The notes under the pieces: model-generated | Told to the model about the DNA's origin: nothing | Databases searched by the model: none | What the model saw: the letters and a program-made list of their open reading frames with translations, nothing else | Part shown: in pieces, positions 35,227 to 44,639 of the stretch | Layout of the letters: each line of letters begins with the position of its first letter | Position numbering within the stretch: the first letter of the stretch is position 1 | Assembly: GCF_030124175.1 (NCBI RefSeq) | Contig: NZ_JASKMT010000002.1 | Coordinates: forward strand, 248,001-312,000 | From: Streptomyces sp. 549 | Lineage (GTDB): Bacteria > Actinomycetota > Actinomycetes > Streptomycetales > Streptomycetaceae | Length of the DNA stretch: 64,000 nucleotides | Reading direction: 5' to 3' | Program-made: the position numbers and the translations under genes

Positions 35227-35505
35227 ATGAGCGTTACCGTCCGCATCCCGACGATTCTCCGCACCTACACCGACGGCAAGGCCGAGGTGGCGGCTGACGG
35301 CGCCACCCTGGGCGAGGTGCTGGCCGACCTGGAGAAGAACCACACCGGCATCGGCCCCCGGGTCCTGGACGACACCGGCAAGCTGCGCCGCTTCGTGAAC
35401 GTCTACGTCAACGACGACGACGTGCGGTTCGCCGAGGGTCTGGACACCGCCACCCCGGACGGTGCCGGCATTTCGATCATTCCCGCCGTCGCCGGCGGCT
35501 GCTGA
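35227..35505 (+). CDS. CysO-like sulfur-carrier protein ending in Gly-Gly-Cys
   Basis: A small ubiquitin-like (MoaD/ThiS) protein of 92 residues. It is very close in length and sequence pattern to mycobacterial CysO: SVTVRIPTILRTYTDGKAEV, LGEVLADLEKNHTGIGPRVLDD, KLRRFVNVYVNDDDVRF and ISIIPAVAGGC. CysO carries sulfide as a C-terminal thiocarboxylate to a CysM enzyme that makes cysteine. Normal CysO ends in GG; here one more Cys codon (TGC) precedes the TGA. The final Cys would have to be removed, for example by a Mec-type JAMM protease, before activation. It lies 131 bases after thrC, possibly in the same transcript. The thiocarboxylate role is inferred. Confidence 0.87.
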   Translation: MSVTVRIPTILRTYTDGKAEVAADGATLGEVLADLEKNHTGIGPRVLDDTGKLRRFVNVYVNDDDVRFAEGLDTATPDGAGISIIPAVAGGC

Positions 35506-35532
35506 ACCGCCCGTCCGCCACCGCACCACCGG

Positions 35533-35569
35533 ATCGCCCCCTTCTCTTTTTGTCGAGTGAGGGGGCGAT
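35533..35569 (+). terminator. terminator after the CysO-like gene
   Basis: atcgccccct (35533-35542) pairs with agggggcgat (35560-35569). The 17-base loop contains ttttt. Confidence 0.8.
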
Positions 35570-35912
35570 TCCATGTTTAGAAAGGCGATAGAGTGTGCGG
35601 CGCCCCCATGAGCGCGTGACGTGTCATCTGAGAACACGACAATCTTGCCCGAGAATGCTGATCCATTTGTCGGGTTGATCCGCTATGCCCGGCCCGGGTT
35701 GCCCGGATTCGCCGCGCTCTGTCACGGAATTTCCGATCATTCGTGCTCGGAATTCTCGTCGGATTGACCTGTTGCAGAGGGCGTCCGTGCAGATACATTC
35801 AGCGGCGGTCGACGCGTTCCGGCGCACACCTCCTGTGACTTAGGGGGTGAGGTCTGACCCGAGGTCCGCGGAGTGCGGTCTCGCGAAAGGGCCAGTAATA
35901 GGGGAGTTAGGA
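35570..35912 (+). promoter_or_regulatory. AT-richer promoter and long leader of the cold-shock gene
   Basis: This 343-base stretch is clearly poorer in G+C than its neighbours and has no credible gene. TTGCAG (35772-35777) and TACATT (35794-35799), 16 bases apart, are a plausible promoter. That would give a leader of about 107 bases, as is common for cold-shock genes. GGGGAG stands before the csp start. Confidence 0.45.
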
Positions 35913-36116
35913 ATGGCTCAGGGCACCGTCAAATGGTTCAACGCGGAGAAGGGGTACGGCTTCATCGCGGTCGACGGTGGTGCGGACGTGTTCGTCCACT
36001 ACAGCGCGATCCAGATGGACGGGTACCGCACCCTTGAGGAGGGGCAGCGAGTCGAGTTCGAGATCTCGCAGGGTCAGAAGGGGCCTCAGGCGGACATGGT
36101 CCGACTGACCGCCTGA
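35913..36116 (+). CDS. cold-shock protein, CspA family
   Basis: A 67-residue single-domain nucleic-acid chaperone. It has both RNA-binding motifs, [17 protein letters not shown] (RNP1) and DVFVHYSAI (RNP2), then [22 protein letters not shown]. Streptomyces carries several such small proteins (ScoF type) that act on RNA during growth and cold. A good GGGGAG ribosome site lies before the ATG, and a terminator directly follows. It precedes groEL as in S. coelicolor. Confidence 0.95.
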   Translation: MAQGTVKWFNAEKGYGFIAVDGGADVFVHYSAIQMDGYRTLEEGQRVEFEISQGQKGPQADMVRLTA

Positions 36117-36139
36117 GCGACGACCACACCACACGTCTG

Positions 36140-36171
36140 AAGGGTCCGTTCCCCACGGGGGACGGGCCCTT
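36140..36171 (+). terminator. terminator after the cold-shock gene
   Basis: aagggtccgttcccc and ggggacgggccctt form a nearly perfect stem around a very short loop, 24 bases after the stop codon. Confidence 0.82.
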
Positions 36172-36388
36172 CGCCGCGCGCCCGGGCGTGTGTCCGGTAC
36201 CTGTGTCAGGGAGCGGCCAGGTGGCTTGCCAGGGGTCGGTCCGGCGGTGATCCGGCGTGCACGGGGCAGGGATTCGACGCGGATTCGCTGACGTGCCGAG
36301 CAGGCCGCCCGACGGCCGCGAACCGCCCGCCACCTGGGCGTTCGCCGTACCGGAGCGTGGATCGGCGGGATCGGGGCCGGGTAGGCCG

Positions 36389-36415
36389 CTTGCACTCAGG
36401 GGGGTCGAGTGCTAA
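36389..36415 (+). promoter_or_regulatory. CIRCE element 1 (HrcA operator) of groEL
   Basis: CTTGCACTC-N9-GAGTGCTAA. The right half is perfect against the CIRCE consensus TTAGCACTC-N9-GAGTGCTAA; the left half is degenerate. It is 161-187 bases before groEL. The rest of 36172-36575 holds only the promoter and leader. Confidence 0.82.
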
Positions 36416-36424
36416 TCATTGGCG

Positions 36425-38204
<1,780 letters not shown>

Positions 38205-38238
38205 TCCCCCGCGGATCGGACAGCTCCAGGCAGCTCGA

Positions 38239-38276
38239 CGAAGGGCGGCACTCCCCGGTGGGAGTGCCGCCCTTCG
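38239..38276 (+). terminator. terminator after groEL
   Basis: Perfect 16-base stem, cgaagggcggcactcc and its complement, with loop ccggtg. Confidence 0.9.
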
Positions 38277-38494
38277 GCACGTCCGCAGCCGCCGGGACCC
38301 ACGCAACCCCCCTGCCCACCGGCGGCGGGCCGTGGTGGGATGTACCACTGTGTGACGTAAGCCACCGTTGATTGGCGGAATGCGGTGTTAGCGCCCGGGT
38401 AGCCTGCCGGGAGCTTCTACGGAGGACCACTTCCGCGGCCGGACGCCATGGGTGCGCCGTCAGAGCCGAGCACCATCCGACTTTGAGGACACGC

Positions 38495-39955
38495 ATGGAG
38501 TCTCTGGACGCCTTCATCGTCGACGTCAACGACGTCTTCTGGACCTATCTGCTGATCCCGCTGGTGGCGGTGGCGGCACTGTGGTTCACCTTCCGGTCGA
38601 AGGCCGTGCAGCTGCGGCTGTTCCCGGAGATGCTGCGCGTCGTGCGCGGCAAGGCCGAGACCGCGCCCGACGGTCGCAAGCACGTCTCCTCCTTCGGCGC
38701 CTTCACCATCTCCGCCGCCGCCCGCGTCGGCACCGGCAACATCGCCGGTGTGGCCACCGCGATCACGCTGGGCGGCGCGGGCGCGGTGTTCTGGATGTGG
38801 GTCATGGCGCTGCTCGGCGCCGCCTCCGCCTTCGTGGAGTCCACCCTCGCCCAGCTCTACAAGGTGCGCGACCACCGCCAGGGCGGCACCTTCCGCGGCG
38901 GCCCGGCGTACTACATCCAGCGCGGGCTGGGCAAGCGCTGGGGCGGCGTCGTCTTCGCCGTCACCATCACGCTCACCTTCGGGTTCGTCTTCAACGCCGT
39001 CCAGTCGAACACCATCAGGACGGTGACGGCCGGCTCCTTCGACGCGGCCGACGCCCGCTGGTTCCCGCTCGCGATCGGGCTGCTGCTCGCCGCGATGCTG
39101 GCCGGCGTCATCTTCGGCGGCGTGCGGCGCATCGCCCGCGTCACCAGCGTGCTGGTCCCCGTCATGGCCTGCGTCTACCTGCTGCTGGGCCTGGTCGTGG
39201 TGCTGCTCAACCTCGGCGACGTGCCGCGGGTCTTCGCCGACATCGTCGGCGGCGCGCTCGGCTTCCGCGAGGTCGCCGGCGGCGCGATCGGCGCGGCGAT
39301 CCAGCAGGGTGTGCGGCGCGGCATGTTCTCCAACGAGGCGGGTCTGGGCTCGGCCCCGAACGCGGGCGCCACCGCGCAGGTCTCGCACCCGGTCAAGCAG
39401 GGCCTGGTGCAGTCGCTCGGCGTCTTCTTCGACACGCTGCTGATCTGCTCGATGACGGCGTTCATCATCCTCACCACCAACCCGTCGCTGGCCGGCCGGC
39501 AGGGCGCCGACCTCACCCAGAACGCGCTGACCGACACGCTCGGCGGCTGGGCGGGGCACGTGCTGACGCTGGTGGTGTTCATGCTCGCCTTCAGCTCCAT
39601 GATCGGTAACTACTACTACGGCGAGTCCAACATCGAGTTCATGACCGCGCGGACCTGGGTGCTGCCCGGCTACCGGGCGCTGGTCCTGGTCACGGTGGTG
39701 CTGGGCGCGCTCGGCACGGTCAGCACGGTGTGGAACCTCGCCGACGTCTTCATGGGCTTCATGGCACTGGTGAACCTGGTGGCGATCCTGCCGCTGTCGG
39801 TGATCGCCTTCAAGCTGCTCGACGACTACCAGGCGCAGCGCCGCCAGGGCCTGGACCCGGTCTTCACCCGCGACCGCATCCCCGGCCTGACCGGCGTCGA
39901 GTGCTGGGAGGGCGCCTCGGAGAAGGCCGCCGCCCCGCGGCCGTCCGGCTCCTGA
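38495..39955 (+). CDS. alanine/glycine:sodium symporter (AGCS family), copy 1
   Basis: Sodium-coupled amino acid importer with about ten helices, 486 residues. Family motifs: VNDVFWTYLLIPLV, SSFGAFTISAAARVGTGNIAGVATA (the AGCS signature and sodium/substrate site), FWMWVMALLGAASAFVESTLAQLYK, FRGGPAYYIQRGLG, RRGMFSNEAGLGSAPNAGA, and SSMIGNYYYGESNIEF near the end. It is about 70% alike to copy 2, which follows after a strong terminator. Both have matching leaders before the ATG (GGACCACTTCCGCGGCC and GAGCCGAGCACCAT). It transports alanine or glycine by family; the exact substrate is unproven. Confidence 0.94.
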   Translation: MESLDAFIVDVNDVFWTYLLIPLVAVAALWFTFRSKAVQLRLFPEMLRVVRGKAETAPDGRKHVSSFGAFTISAAARVGTGNIAGVATAITLGGAGAVFWMWVMALLGAASAFVESTLAQLYKVRDHRQGGTFRGGPAYYIQRGLGKRWGGVVFAVTITLTFGFVFNAVQSNTIRTVTAGSFDAADARWFPLAIGLLLAAMLAGVIFGGVRRIARVTSVLVPVMACVYLLLGLVVVLLNLGDVPRVFADIVGGALGFREVAGGAIGAAIQQGVRRGMFSNEAGLGSAPNAGATAQVSHPVKQGLVQSLGVFFDTLLICSMTAFIILTTNPSLAGRQGADLTQNALTDTLGGWAGHVLTLVVFMLAFSSMIGNYYYGESNIEFMTARTWVLPGYRALVLVTVVLGALGTVSTVWNLADVFMGFMALVNLVAILPLSVIAFKLLDDYQAQRRQGLDPVFTRDRIPGLTGVECWEGASEKAAAPRPSGS

Positions 39956-39995
39956 CCGTCCCGGCCCCAGCCCGTCGCCCCGGCTCCTGACCGTC

Positions 39996-40042
39996 CCCGT
40001 GGGCGGCCGACGCACCCTGACGGTGTGTCGGCCGCCCACGGG
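39996..40042 (+). terminator. terminator between the two symporter genes
   Basis: A 21-base stem with one G-T pair (arms 39996-40016 and 40022-40042) and loop ctgac. The two copies are therefore separate transcription units. The rest of 39956-40279 is the leader of copy 2. Confidence 0.88.
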
Positions 40043-40279
40043 CGTGTCCCGGCCGGGCGGGCATCCGCCGAGTGCTCCCCACCGGGCACAGACCATCCCA
40101 TACTGTGAGATTCCGCACCTCAGAGGCCTCTGTTCAGCCGTCGCGAACGCTGGTTAACCTCCCGGAAGCTTCCAACGGGAGAACCACTTCCGCGGCCGAC
40201 AGCACCTTCGTACGCGACCCGTACACCGCCGTCCGAGCCGAGCACCACCCGACTCACGAGGACGGGAACGCAACCCTTC

Positions 40280-41785
40280 ATGAGCACGCTGGACTCCTGG
40301 ATCCTCGGCGTCAACGACGCCTTCTGGACGTACCTGCTGATCCCCCTGGTGGTGATCGCGGGCCTGTACTTCACCTTCCGCTCCCGGGCCGTGCAGCTGC
40401 GCCTGCTGCCGGACATGCTGCGGGTCTTCAAGGACCGCCCGGTCGGCGGCGTCAGCCCGTTCGGGGCGTTCACCATCTCCGCCGCGGCCCGTATCGGCAC
40501 CGGCAACATCGCCGGTGTGGCCACCGCGATCACGCTGGGCGGCGCGGGCGCGGTGTTCTGGATGTGGGTCATGGCGATCATCGGCGGCGCCTCGGCGTTC
40601 GTCGAGTCCGTGCTCGCCCAGCTCTACAAGGCCCGCGGCAAGGAGCCCGGCACCTACCGCGGCGGCCCGGCCTACTACATGGAACGCGCCCTCGGTAAGC
40701 GCTGGCTGGGCGTGCTCTTCGCCGTCCTGATCACGCTCACGTTCGGCTTCGTGCTGACGGCCGTGCAGTCCAACACCATCACCGTCACCATGCAGGGCTC
40801 GCTGAGCGCCGCCGACAGCGCCTGGTTCACGCCGGTGCTGGGCGTCGCGCTCGCCGCGCTGCTGGCGATGGCCGTGTTCTACGGCGTGAAGCGCATCGCC
40901 AAGGTCACGCAGGTCCTCATCCCCGTCATGGCCGGCCTCTACCTGCTGCTGGGTCTGGCCGTGGTGCTGCTCAACGTCACCGAGGTGCCCCGCCTGCTGG
41001 GCGACATCGTCGGCGGCGCGTTCGGCGTGCGCGAGGTCGCCGGCGGCGCCGTCGGCACCGCGATCCTCCAGGGTGTGCGGCGCGGCATGTTCTCCAACGA
41101 GGCCGGCATGGGCTCCGCGCCCAACGCGTCCGCCGCCGCCGAGACCACCCACCCCGTCAAGCAGGGGCTCGTGCAGACCTTCGGCGTCTACTTCGACACG
41201 CTGATCATCTGCACCATGACCGCGCTCGTCATCCTCAGCACCAACCCGTCGCTGGCCGAGCGCGGCGGCGCCGACGTCACCCAGGGCGCGTTCAACGACG
41301 CGCTGGGCGGCTGGGCCGGGCACGCGCTCACCCTCGTCGTCTTCCTGGTCGCCTTCAGCTCCATGATCGGTAACTACTACTACGGCGAGTCCAACATCGA
41401 GTTCATCACCGGCAGCCGCCGCGTGATGACCGGCTACCGGGCGGCCGTGCTGGCCTGTGCGGTGCTCGGCGCGATGGGGTCCGTCAGCGTGGTGTGGAAC
41501 CTCGCCGACATCACCATGGGCGCGATGACCCTGGTGAACCTGCTGGCGATCCTCCCGCTGTCGGTGATCGCCTTCAAGCTGCTCGACGACTACCAGGCGC
41601 AGCGCCGCCAGGGCCTGGACCCGGTCTTCACCCGCGACCGCATCCCCGGCCTGACCGGCGTCGAGTGCTGGGAGCCGACGGGGAGCGTGGTCGGCGGGAT
41701 GCGGGACGGCGGACGGGACGGTGACGCGCGTGTCCCGGCCGACGCAGCAGGCGCGGTCCGTTCGGCCTCCGGCGCGACGGGCTAG
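40280..41785 (+). CDS. alanine/glycine:sodium symporter (AGCS family), copy 2
   Basis: Paralogue of the preceding symporter, 501 residues, with the same motifs: VNDAFWTYLLIPLV, GTGNIAGVATAITLGGAGAVFWMW, YRGGPAYYMERALG, RRGMFSNEAGMGSAPNAS, SSMIGNYYYGESNIEF. The last block, from LDDYQAQRRQ to GLTGVECWE, is identical in both proteins and nearly identical in DNA, a sign of recent duplication or gene conversion. The loop after the second helix is seven residues shorter than in copy 1 (FKDRPVGGVSPFG). The C-terminal tail is longer and low in complexity. Different tails and separate terminators suggest different regulation or substrate preference. Confidence 0.94.
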   Translation: MSTLDSWILGVNDAFWTYLLIPLVVIAGLYFTFRSRAVQLRLLPDMLRVFKDRPVGGVSPFGAFTISAAARIGTGNIAGVATAITLGGAGAVFWMWVMAIIGGASAFVESVLAQLYKARGKEPGTYRGGPAYYMERALGKRWLGVLFAVLITLTFGFVLTAVQSNTITVTMQGSLSAADSAWFTPVLGVALAALLAMAVFYGVKRIAKVTQVLIPVMAGLYLLLGLAVVLLNVTEVPRLLGDIVGGAFGVREVAGGAVGTAILQGVRRGMFSNEAGMGSAPNASAAAETTHPVKQGLVQTFGVYFDTLIICTMTALVILSTNPSLAERGGADVTQGAFNDALGGWAGHALTLVVFLVAFSSMIGNYYYGESNIEFITGSRRVMTGYRAAVLACAVLGAMGSVSVVWNLADITMGAMTLVNLLAILPLSVIAFKLLDDYQAQRRQGLDPVFTRDRIPGLTGVECWEPTGSVVGGMRDGGRDGDARVPADAAGAVRSASGATG

Positions 41786-42105
41786 ACGGATCAGACCGGT
41801 CAGCAGGTGCGGGCCGGGGCGTCGTGGCGCAGAACCGTCACCGCCGTCGACCGGGCCGCCGACGCGGGGCACCTGGAGGTCGCCCCTGCCGCCGGTGACC
41901 CCGGCCAACTCACCGTGCCCGACGGCACGATGGACCTGGGCACCACCGCACAGATCGGCGTCAGCCCCTGGGGGACCCGATCACCGAGCCGTAGCCGGGC
42001 GTTGGTGAGCGGGCCGGGTCCGGCCGCGTCCCCCGTGCCTCAGCCGGTGCGATGCCGTGCGTCGACCGGAACGCCCGCGCGCGGAGAACGCCCGAGGCCA
42101 GATGG
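41786..42105. other. intergenic stretch without a credible gene
   Basis: 320 bases between the second symporter and the hydrolase. A plus-strand frame from 41807 reads RTVTAVDRAADAGHLEVAPA, which looks more protein-like than usual shadow frames. It loses sense before 42000 and has no ribosome site, so it could be a gene remnant. I see no clear hairpin. Confidence 0.4.
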
Positions 42106-42957
42106 TCAGCCCGGCGGTGGCTCGGACAGGAACTCGGCCAGCAGGGTGGTCAGTTCGCCCGGCGCGTCCTCCTGGGCGAGGTGTCCGGCGCCACCGATCA
42201 GCTCCAGCCGGGCCCCCGGCACCCGGCCGGCCAGCTCCCGTCCGCGCTCGGCCGGTATCCAGGCGTCCTCGGTGCCCCAGCAGACCAGCACCGGCAGGTC
42301 CAGCTCGCCGTAGCGCTCCTGGATCTCGTCGGTGAAGCGCTGCTCGGCCTGCGCGATCTGCCGGTAGAAGGCGGCCTGGCCGCGCTCGCCGAGCCACGGC
42401 TCCACCAGCGCGTCCGCCACCGACGGGTGCAGACCCGGACCGCTCGCCGAGCTGACGTACTCGCGGACGAGGGCGGCGTGCAGCGGCGGCGGCAGCTGCT
42501 CGAAGACGGCGGCGTGCTGCTGCACCAGCCGGAAGAACGGCGAACCCCAGGGTGCCAGCGCCACCACGTCGACGAGCGCCAGCGCCCGGTACCGGGCACC
42601 GTGCAGCAGATGCGCCCGCAGCGCGACGGCACCGCCGAAGTCGTGCGCCACGACGGCCGGCTTGCTGAGGCCCTCGGCCTGCTCCCAGTGCGCCAGCAGC
42701 TCCGCGAACACGCGCCCCTGCGCACCCAGCGACACGTCCTGCCCGGCCTGCATCGCCGAGCTGCCGTACCCCGGCATGTCCCACACGTAGACGCGGTGGC
42801 GCCGGGAGAGGGCCCGCGCGGTCGCCCGCCAGACGTAGGAGGAGAACGGCGTCCCGTGCAGCAGCACCACCGGCGGAAGGCCCTCCGCGCCCAGGGCGTC
42901 CCACCGCACCTCCCCGGAGGTGCTGCCGAACGTCCGCGTCAGTTCCCATCCCGTCAC
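42106..42957 (-). CDS. alpha/beta-fold hydrolase
   Basis: A 283-residue hydrolase. VVLLHGTPFSSYVWRAT gives the oxyanion-hole HG. The nucleophile elbow reads VVAHDFGGAVALR, so the nucleophile is Asp and not Ser, as in haloalkane dehalogenases and epoxide hydrolases. The catalytic His is in GGAGHLAQEDAPGEL. WGTEDAWIPAERG carries a second acid. This layout supports a dehalogenase or epoxide-hydrolase-like enzyme, although many such proteins have unknown substrates. The GTG start has a GAGGAG ribosome site 7-9 bases upstream. It lies 128 bases from the mannosyltransferase gene, same strand, with a 12-base cctgtgcctgcg repeat between. Confidence 0.88.
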   Translation of the reverse strand: MTGWELTRTFGSTSGEVRWDALGAEGLPPVVLLHGTPFSSYVWRATARALSRRHRVYVWDMPGYGSSAMQAGQDVSLGAQGRVFAELLAHWEQAEGLSKPAVVAHDFGGAVALRAHLLHGARYRALALVDVVALAPWGSPFFRLVQQHAAVFEQLPPPLHAALVREYVSSASGPGLHPSVADALVEPWLGERGQAAFYRQIAQAEQRFTDEIQERYGELDLPVLVCWGTEDAWIPAERGRELAGRVPGARLELIGGAGHLAQEDAPGELTTLLAEFLSEPPPG

Positions 42958-43085
42958 GGCGGTGCTCCTCTTCTCACCTGTGCCTGCGCCTGTGCCTGCG
43001 CCTGTGCGCGGTGGCGTACCCGTCCGCGACCAAGTGTGCGGCAGGCCACCGACACTCGCCGGTGCGCCGCCCGGGAGGGCTCGGC

Positions 43086-44327
43086 TCAGGGCGGGCCGGA
43101 GCCGTTGAGCCAGAAGGCGCCGTAGGCGGCGGAGAGCGCGACGAGGACCGTCAGCAGCGTGGCCGCCCTCGCAGGGCGGGCCCTGGCCAGGGCGAGGGCC
43201 AGCGGGAAGAGGATCGGGAAGGCCGGGAGCAGCAGGCGCGGCTTGGAACCGAAGTAGCCGGACGCGCCGACGGCGAGCAGCGTGACGACGGCCGAGTAGA
43301 CCACCAGCGGAACGGGCACGCGCTGCCGCAGTCCCAGCCAGTGCGGCCACACGGAGAGCAGGACGACGGCGAGGAGGACGAGCACGCCCGCCCATGCGCC
43401 CGCACCCATCGAGGCGGCGACGAACCGGGCGAAGGCGATCCCGGCGTCGAAGCCGTTGCCCCACTCGCCCTGCACGTCGAGGTAACCGAACAGGGCGCCT
43501 CGCTCCCAGCCCACCCACAGGATGTACGAGGCCGCGCCCAGCGGCGCGATCAGGCAGCCCAGCACGGCCCTGGCACGGCGGCCGGGGGCCGGCGGGACGG
43601 CCGGACGTGCCGTCCGCCAGGCGCAGAAGGCCGCCACCAGCAAGGCCGCCGCCACTGCCAGGCCCACCGGCCGGGTCAGCCCGGCCAGGGACGCCAGCAG
43701 CCCCGCGGTGATCCACCGGTGGGTGACGGCGGCGTACAGGGACCAGGCGGCGAGAGCCACGAACAGCGACTCGCTGTAGGCCATGGACTGCACGATGCCG
43801 ACCGGCAGCGCCGCCCACAGCACGACCAGGACCGTGGCGGCGCGCCGCCCGTACGTGCGGTCGGCGAGCGCGAAGATGCCCCAGGCGGCGGCCACCGAGG
43901 CGAGCAGGCTGACGAGCAGTCCCGCGTGGGGAGCGGACAGCCGGGTGACCGCCGAGACGGTCTGCTCCAGCCACGGGAACAGCGGGAAGAACGCCATGCT
44001 GGACAGGTGCCGCCCGTCGGGCGCCTGCACGGCGAAGGCGTACCCGTGCTCCGCGATGCGCGTGTACCAGAGCGAGTCCCAGCGCTCCGACAGCAGCACC
44101 CAGGGGTTCCTGCCGGTGAACCCGGACCAGACGAACAGGACGGCGACCCCCAGCGCGCGGATCGCCGTGTACAGCGCCAGCGCGGGCGCCGCCCGGCGCA
44201 CGGCGGCGGAGAGGGCGCTCGCGGCCGGTGTGCGCACCTCGGCGGGCACCACCTGCGCGGCCGGCCGCACGGGGGGTGCCGCAGGGGCAGCAGGGGCAGC
44301 GGGGGAGAGGAGCCGAACAACCGCCAT
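43086..44327 (-). CDS. polytopic mannosyltransferase-family protein (PIG-V/COG5542-like)
   Basis: Integral membrane glycosyltransferase of the GT-C type, 413 residues with about nine helices. After an Ala/Pro-rich cytoplasmic start comes ALALYTAIRALGVAVLFVW. The first outer loop carries the acidic-aromatic WDSLWYTRIAEHGYAF, the likely catalytic region of this family, and continues FFPLFPWLEQTV. Further landmarks are QSMAYSESLFVALAAWSLY, AGLTRPVGLAVA, GALFGYLDVQGEWGNGFDAG and the C-terminal FPILFPLALALARARP. GT-C enzymes use polyprenyl-phosphate sugars, so it may mannosylate a glycolipid or protein; the acceptor is unknown. GGGGAG precedes the ATG by 8 bases. Confidence 0.87.
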   Translation of the reverse strand: MAVVRLLSPAAPAAPAAPPVRPAAQVVPAEVRTPAASALSAAVRRAAPALALYTAIRALGVAVLFVWSGFTGRNPWVLLSERWDSLWYTRIAEHGYAFAVQAPDGRHLSSMAFFPLFPWLEQTVSAVTRLSAPHAGLLVSLLASVAAAWGIFALADRTYGRRAATVLVVLWAALPVGIVQSMAYSESLFVALAAWSLYAAVTHRWITAGLLASLAGLTRPVGLAVAAALLVAAFCAWRTARPAVPPAPGRRARAVLGCLIAPLGAASYILWVGWERGALFGYLDVQGEWGNGFDAGIAFARFVAASMGAGAWAGVLVLLAVVLLSVWPHWLGLRQRVPVPLVVYSAVVTLLAVGASGYFGSKPRLLLPAFPILFPLALALARARPARAATLLTVLVALSAAYGAFWLNGSGPP

Positions 44328-44451
44328 ACCGTGTCTCCCCCGCTTCCGCGCCGAACCGCCCCGCGCGCGAGCAGGTGGTCGGTCCTGCCCGCGCGTACAG
44401 GGAGACGCGGCCCCGGGAGGTGCGGTTGTCCGAGGTGACACACGTCGCAGC

Positions 44452-44550
44452 GGGGGGCGCGCGGCGGAAGGTCCAGCAGCGGGAGGGCGCGCGGCGGGAA
44501 GGCGCAGCAGCGGGAGGGCGCGCGGCGGAAGGTCCAGCAGAGGGGAGGGT
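44452..44550. repeat. three imperfect 32-base tandem repeats
   Basis: Three copies of a unit built on gcgcgcggcggaaggtccag plus cagcgggaggg lie between the divergent mannosyltransferase and oxidoreductase genes. The middle copy has ggcgcag for ggtccag. They fill much of the 312-base shared upstream region (44328-44639), which shows no other gene. Confidence 0.85.
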
Positions 44551-44639
44551 GTGCGGATGCGGTCCAGGAGGTGCCGGTGACCGGTCACCCGTCCGGATGC
44601 GGGGTGTTTCCCGCCGCGCGGATCGGGGACACGGCGGAA

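Noticed and set aside
35577..35827. Short minus-strand frames upstream of the cold-shock gene
   Set aside because: They lie in the AT-richer leader region, have no ribosome site or family pattern, and overlap the likely promoter.
40110..40279. A glycine riboswitch in front of the symporter genes
   Set aside because: Glycine riboswitches often precede such transporters, but the conserved GGAGAG / CCGAAGG / GCAA-type core is absent from both leaders.
41807..42000. Plus-strand frame RTVTAVDRAADAGHLEVAPA as a gene
   Set aside because: No ribosome site, no family match and loss of protein-like sequence within 65 codons; at most a remnant.
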